Part shown: positions 8,382-10,000 of the stretch, in pieces | Layout of the letters: the number at the start of each line of letters is the position of its first letter | How positions within the stretch are numbered: the stretch's first letter is position 1 | NCBI GenBank assembly: GCA_015478945.1 | Contig: JABUQX010124240.1 | Coordinates: forward strand, 1 to 10,000 | Direction: 5' to 3' | Source of the DNA: Trachelipus rathkii | Lineage: Eukaryota; Arthropoda; Malacostraca; Isopoda; Trachelipodidae | DNA length: 10,000 nt | Position numbers and translations under genes: made by a program | Notes under the pieces: model-generated | Database searches by the model: none | What the model was told of the DNA's origin: nothing | What the model saw: only the letters and a program-made list of their open reading frames with translations

Positions 8382-8505
8382 TGCAACGCACCAGCAACTT
8401 AGAGCAAAATGAACCGAGCAGAATTGAGCGCTGAACCGAACCGAGAGAAGAGAGAGAGAGAGAGCAACGACTGCGGACTTGTAAAAAGAAAAAGCCGAGG
8501 TATAA
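8382..8505. other. Unrelated segment inside one satellite unit
   Basis: The unit starting at 8237 follows the array consensus exactly up to ATGACTGATGAACAA, then departs. The next ~120 bp include GATTGCAACGCACCAGCAAC, TTGAGCGCTGAACCGAACCG, a short GA run, and CGACTGCGGACTTGTAAAAA. This is more GC-rich than any other unit and has no counterpart elsewhere in the array. It takes the place of the AAATCAAGCACAAGAAAA block. No reading frame or known element is recognised. Confidence 0.65.
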
Positions 8506-10000
8506 GTAGTAGTGAAGAGTAATATAGAGTAAGAGAGAGAGATGAGTATATAAGAGTAGTGAAGAGAATAGAGAGAAATAATATTAAATTCAATACAAGA
8601 TAAAAATAACAGCAAAGAATAATAAAATATAGGACATAATATACTAAAATTAAGTAGGTGATGTCATAACACTAACTTAACTCTGAGAAATAATATTAAG
8701 GACAAGAAATGAGAGAGACTAATTAATATAGGTGATAATCATAACTAAATGACTGATGAACAAAATCAAGCACAAGAAAAATATAAAGAAAACTGAGAGA
8801 GAAAGAGAGAGAGAGAGAGAGAGATGATGAGAGAGTAGATAATGAGAGAGTAGAAGAGAGAGAGATGAGAGTAGAGAGAAATAATATTAATCACAAGAGA
8901 CAGCAAGAAAAAAAAAATATAGGGACACTAATAGTGGATGGTCATAACTATACGTCTGAGAAATAATATTAAGGACAAGAAATTAGGAGTAGAAAGACTA
9001 TATATAATATATAGGTATGATATCAAAACTATAATAATATATTGTGACTGTATTGAAATCAAATCAAAGCACAAGAAAAATATATAAAATAAACATGAGA
9101 GAGAGAGATGAAGAAGATGAGAGATGAGTGATAAGTAAGAGAGAGTAGAGTGAAGTAAGAGAGAGAGATGAGATGAGAGAAGTGAATGAAGAGAGAGAGA
9201 GAATGAGTAGAGGGTAGAGAAGTAGAGTATAAAGATGAGAAATAATTTAAATTATACAATCAAGAGACAGCAAAAAAAAAAAATATAGGGACACTAATAG
9301 TGATATGTGGATGGTCATAACTATACGTCTGAGAAATAATATTAAGGACAAGAAATGAGAGAGACTAATTAATATAGGTGATAATCATAACTAAATGACA
9401 TGTGAGATGAACATAACAAGCCACTAAAAAAAAATAAATAGAAAAATTGAGATAAATGAGAGATAGAAGAAGAGAGTAGAGAGAGAGAGTAAGAGAGAGA
9501 GTGAGAGAGAGAGAGATGAGTAGAAGAGTAAGAGAGAAATAGTAGTAGAAGTAGAAGTGAAGTAAGAGATAAATAATATTAAATTATATTCCAGAGACAA
9601 AGTCAAGAAAAAAATAAAAATTATAGGGACATCTAAAGTGGATGAGTCAATTATAACTATAACCCTGAAAGAATATAAATATTAAAGGTACAAGAAAAAT
9701 GAGAGTAGACTAATTAATATATGGTATGAAATCATATACTAAATGAACTGAGATTGAACAAAATCAAAAGCACAGTAAAAAAATATTAAATAGAAAACTT
9801 GTAAGAGTAGAAGTAAAGATATATAATAAGACAGAGAGAGTAAGAGAGAGTAAGAGAGAGTGGTATGTAGAGTAGATGTAAGAGAAGAGAATGATGAGAG
9901 AGAGATGAAGAGTAGAAGTAGAAGAGAGAGGAGGAGAGAGAGAAATAATATTAATCACAAGAGACAGCAAGAAAAAAAAATATAGGGACAACTATATAGT

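Larger units (their letters stand above)
7531..10000. repeat. ~350-bp higher-order satellite array, open at right edge
   Basis: The landmark AGACAGCAAG followed by an A run and TATAGGGACA starts units at 7531, about 7881 (decayed), 8237, about 8607 (decayed), 8898, 9265, 9595 (decayed) and 9962. Spacings are about 290-370. Each unit holds three related subrepeats: AATAATATTAATCACAAGAG; CTAATAGTGGATGGTCATAA with TCTGAGAAATAATATTAAGG; and CTAATTAATATAGGTGATAA with ATGACTGATGAACAAAATC. A GA-rich spacer of variable length follows. The plus strand is strongly purine-rich, so minus-strand frames read as Ser/Leu-rich nonsense and are not genes. Conserved blocks are almost identical between units, implying recent homogenisation or duplication. 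The array continues past the window. Confidence 0.88.

Noticed and set aside
7654..9991. Minus-strand reading frames of 60-100 codons rich in Ser, Leu, Tyr and Ile, some looking like membrane segments
   Set aside because: They are translations of the purine-rich satellite read on its pyrimidine strand. They repeat with the array period and show no protein family motif.
7531..10000. Possible CRISPR array because of regularly recurring blocks
   Set aside because: Unit length (~350 bp), degenerate spacers made of GA runs and the eukaryotic transposon context do not fit a CRISPR array.

Overview
This window looks like intergenic, repeat-dense animal DNA. No intact protein-coding gene, tRNA, rRNA or CRISPR array can be supported. 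The mix is long irregular (TA)n arrays, a decayed Tc1/mariner-type transposase, a decayed non-LTR reverse transcriptase, a fold-back element, (CA)n-tailed repeats and a purine-rich satellite. It fits an arthropod genome, and the style is familiar from decapod crustaceans. That taxonomic guess is inference and rests on no diagnostic gene.

Layout. 1-260 is plain AT-rich sequence, followed by a (TA)n array to 648. From 649 to 2113 the base composition changes to about half GC. This island is a dead Tc1/mariner-like element whose transposase reads on the minus strand: the catalytic-core motifs are recognisable but lie in three frames. A (TA)n array (2114-2266) separates it from an AT-rich stretch (2267-3045) holding a diverged 90-bp tandem duplication and a cluster of TTCCGAT-type repeats. 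Another (TA)n array leads to a 284-bp fold-back element (3189-3472), then a further array. From 3651 to 5252 lies a 5'-truncated LINE fragment on the plus strand. Its reverse-transcriptase motifs follow in the correct order but are scattered over all three frames.

From 5256 to 6013 two inverted copies of one repeat, each ending in a (CA)n/(TG)n microsatellite, flank a (TA)n array that is itself bracketed by a 13-bp direct repeat. 6014-7060 is unremarkable AT-rich DNA with one A-rich tract. From about 7060 to the right edge the window is a purine-rich tandem array. It begins as single ~80-bp subrepeats and continues as a ~350-bp higher-order unit (eight starts visible), each unit carrying a conserved core of about 165 bp and a variable (GA)n-rich spacer. 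The array runs off the window.

Nothing here works together as a pathway. The main interest is structural: the two-level satellite, its alternation of near-identical and insertion-riddled blocks (possibly an assembly artefact), an unrelated insert in one unit, and the way nearly every mobile element abuts a (TA)n array.
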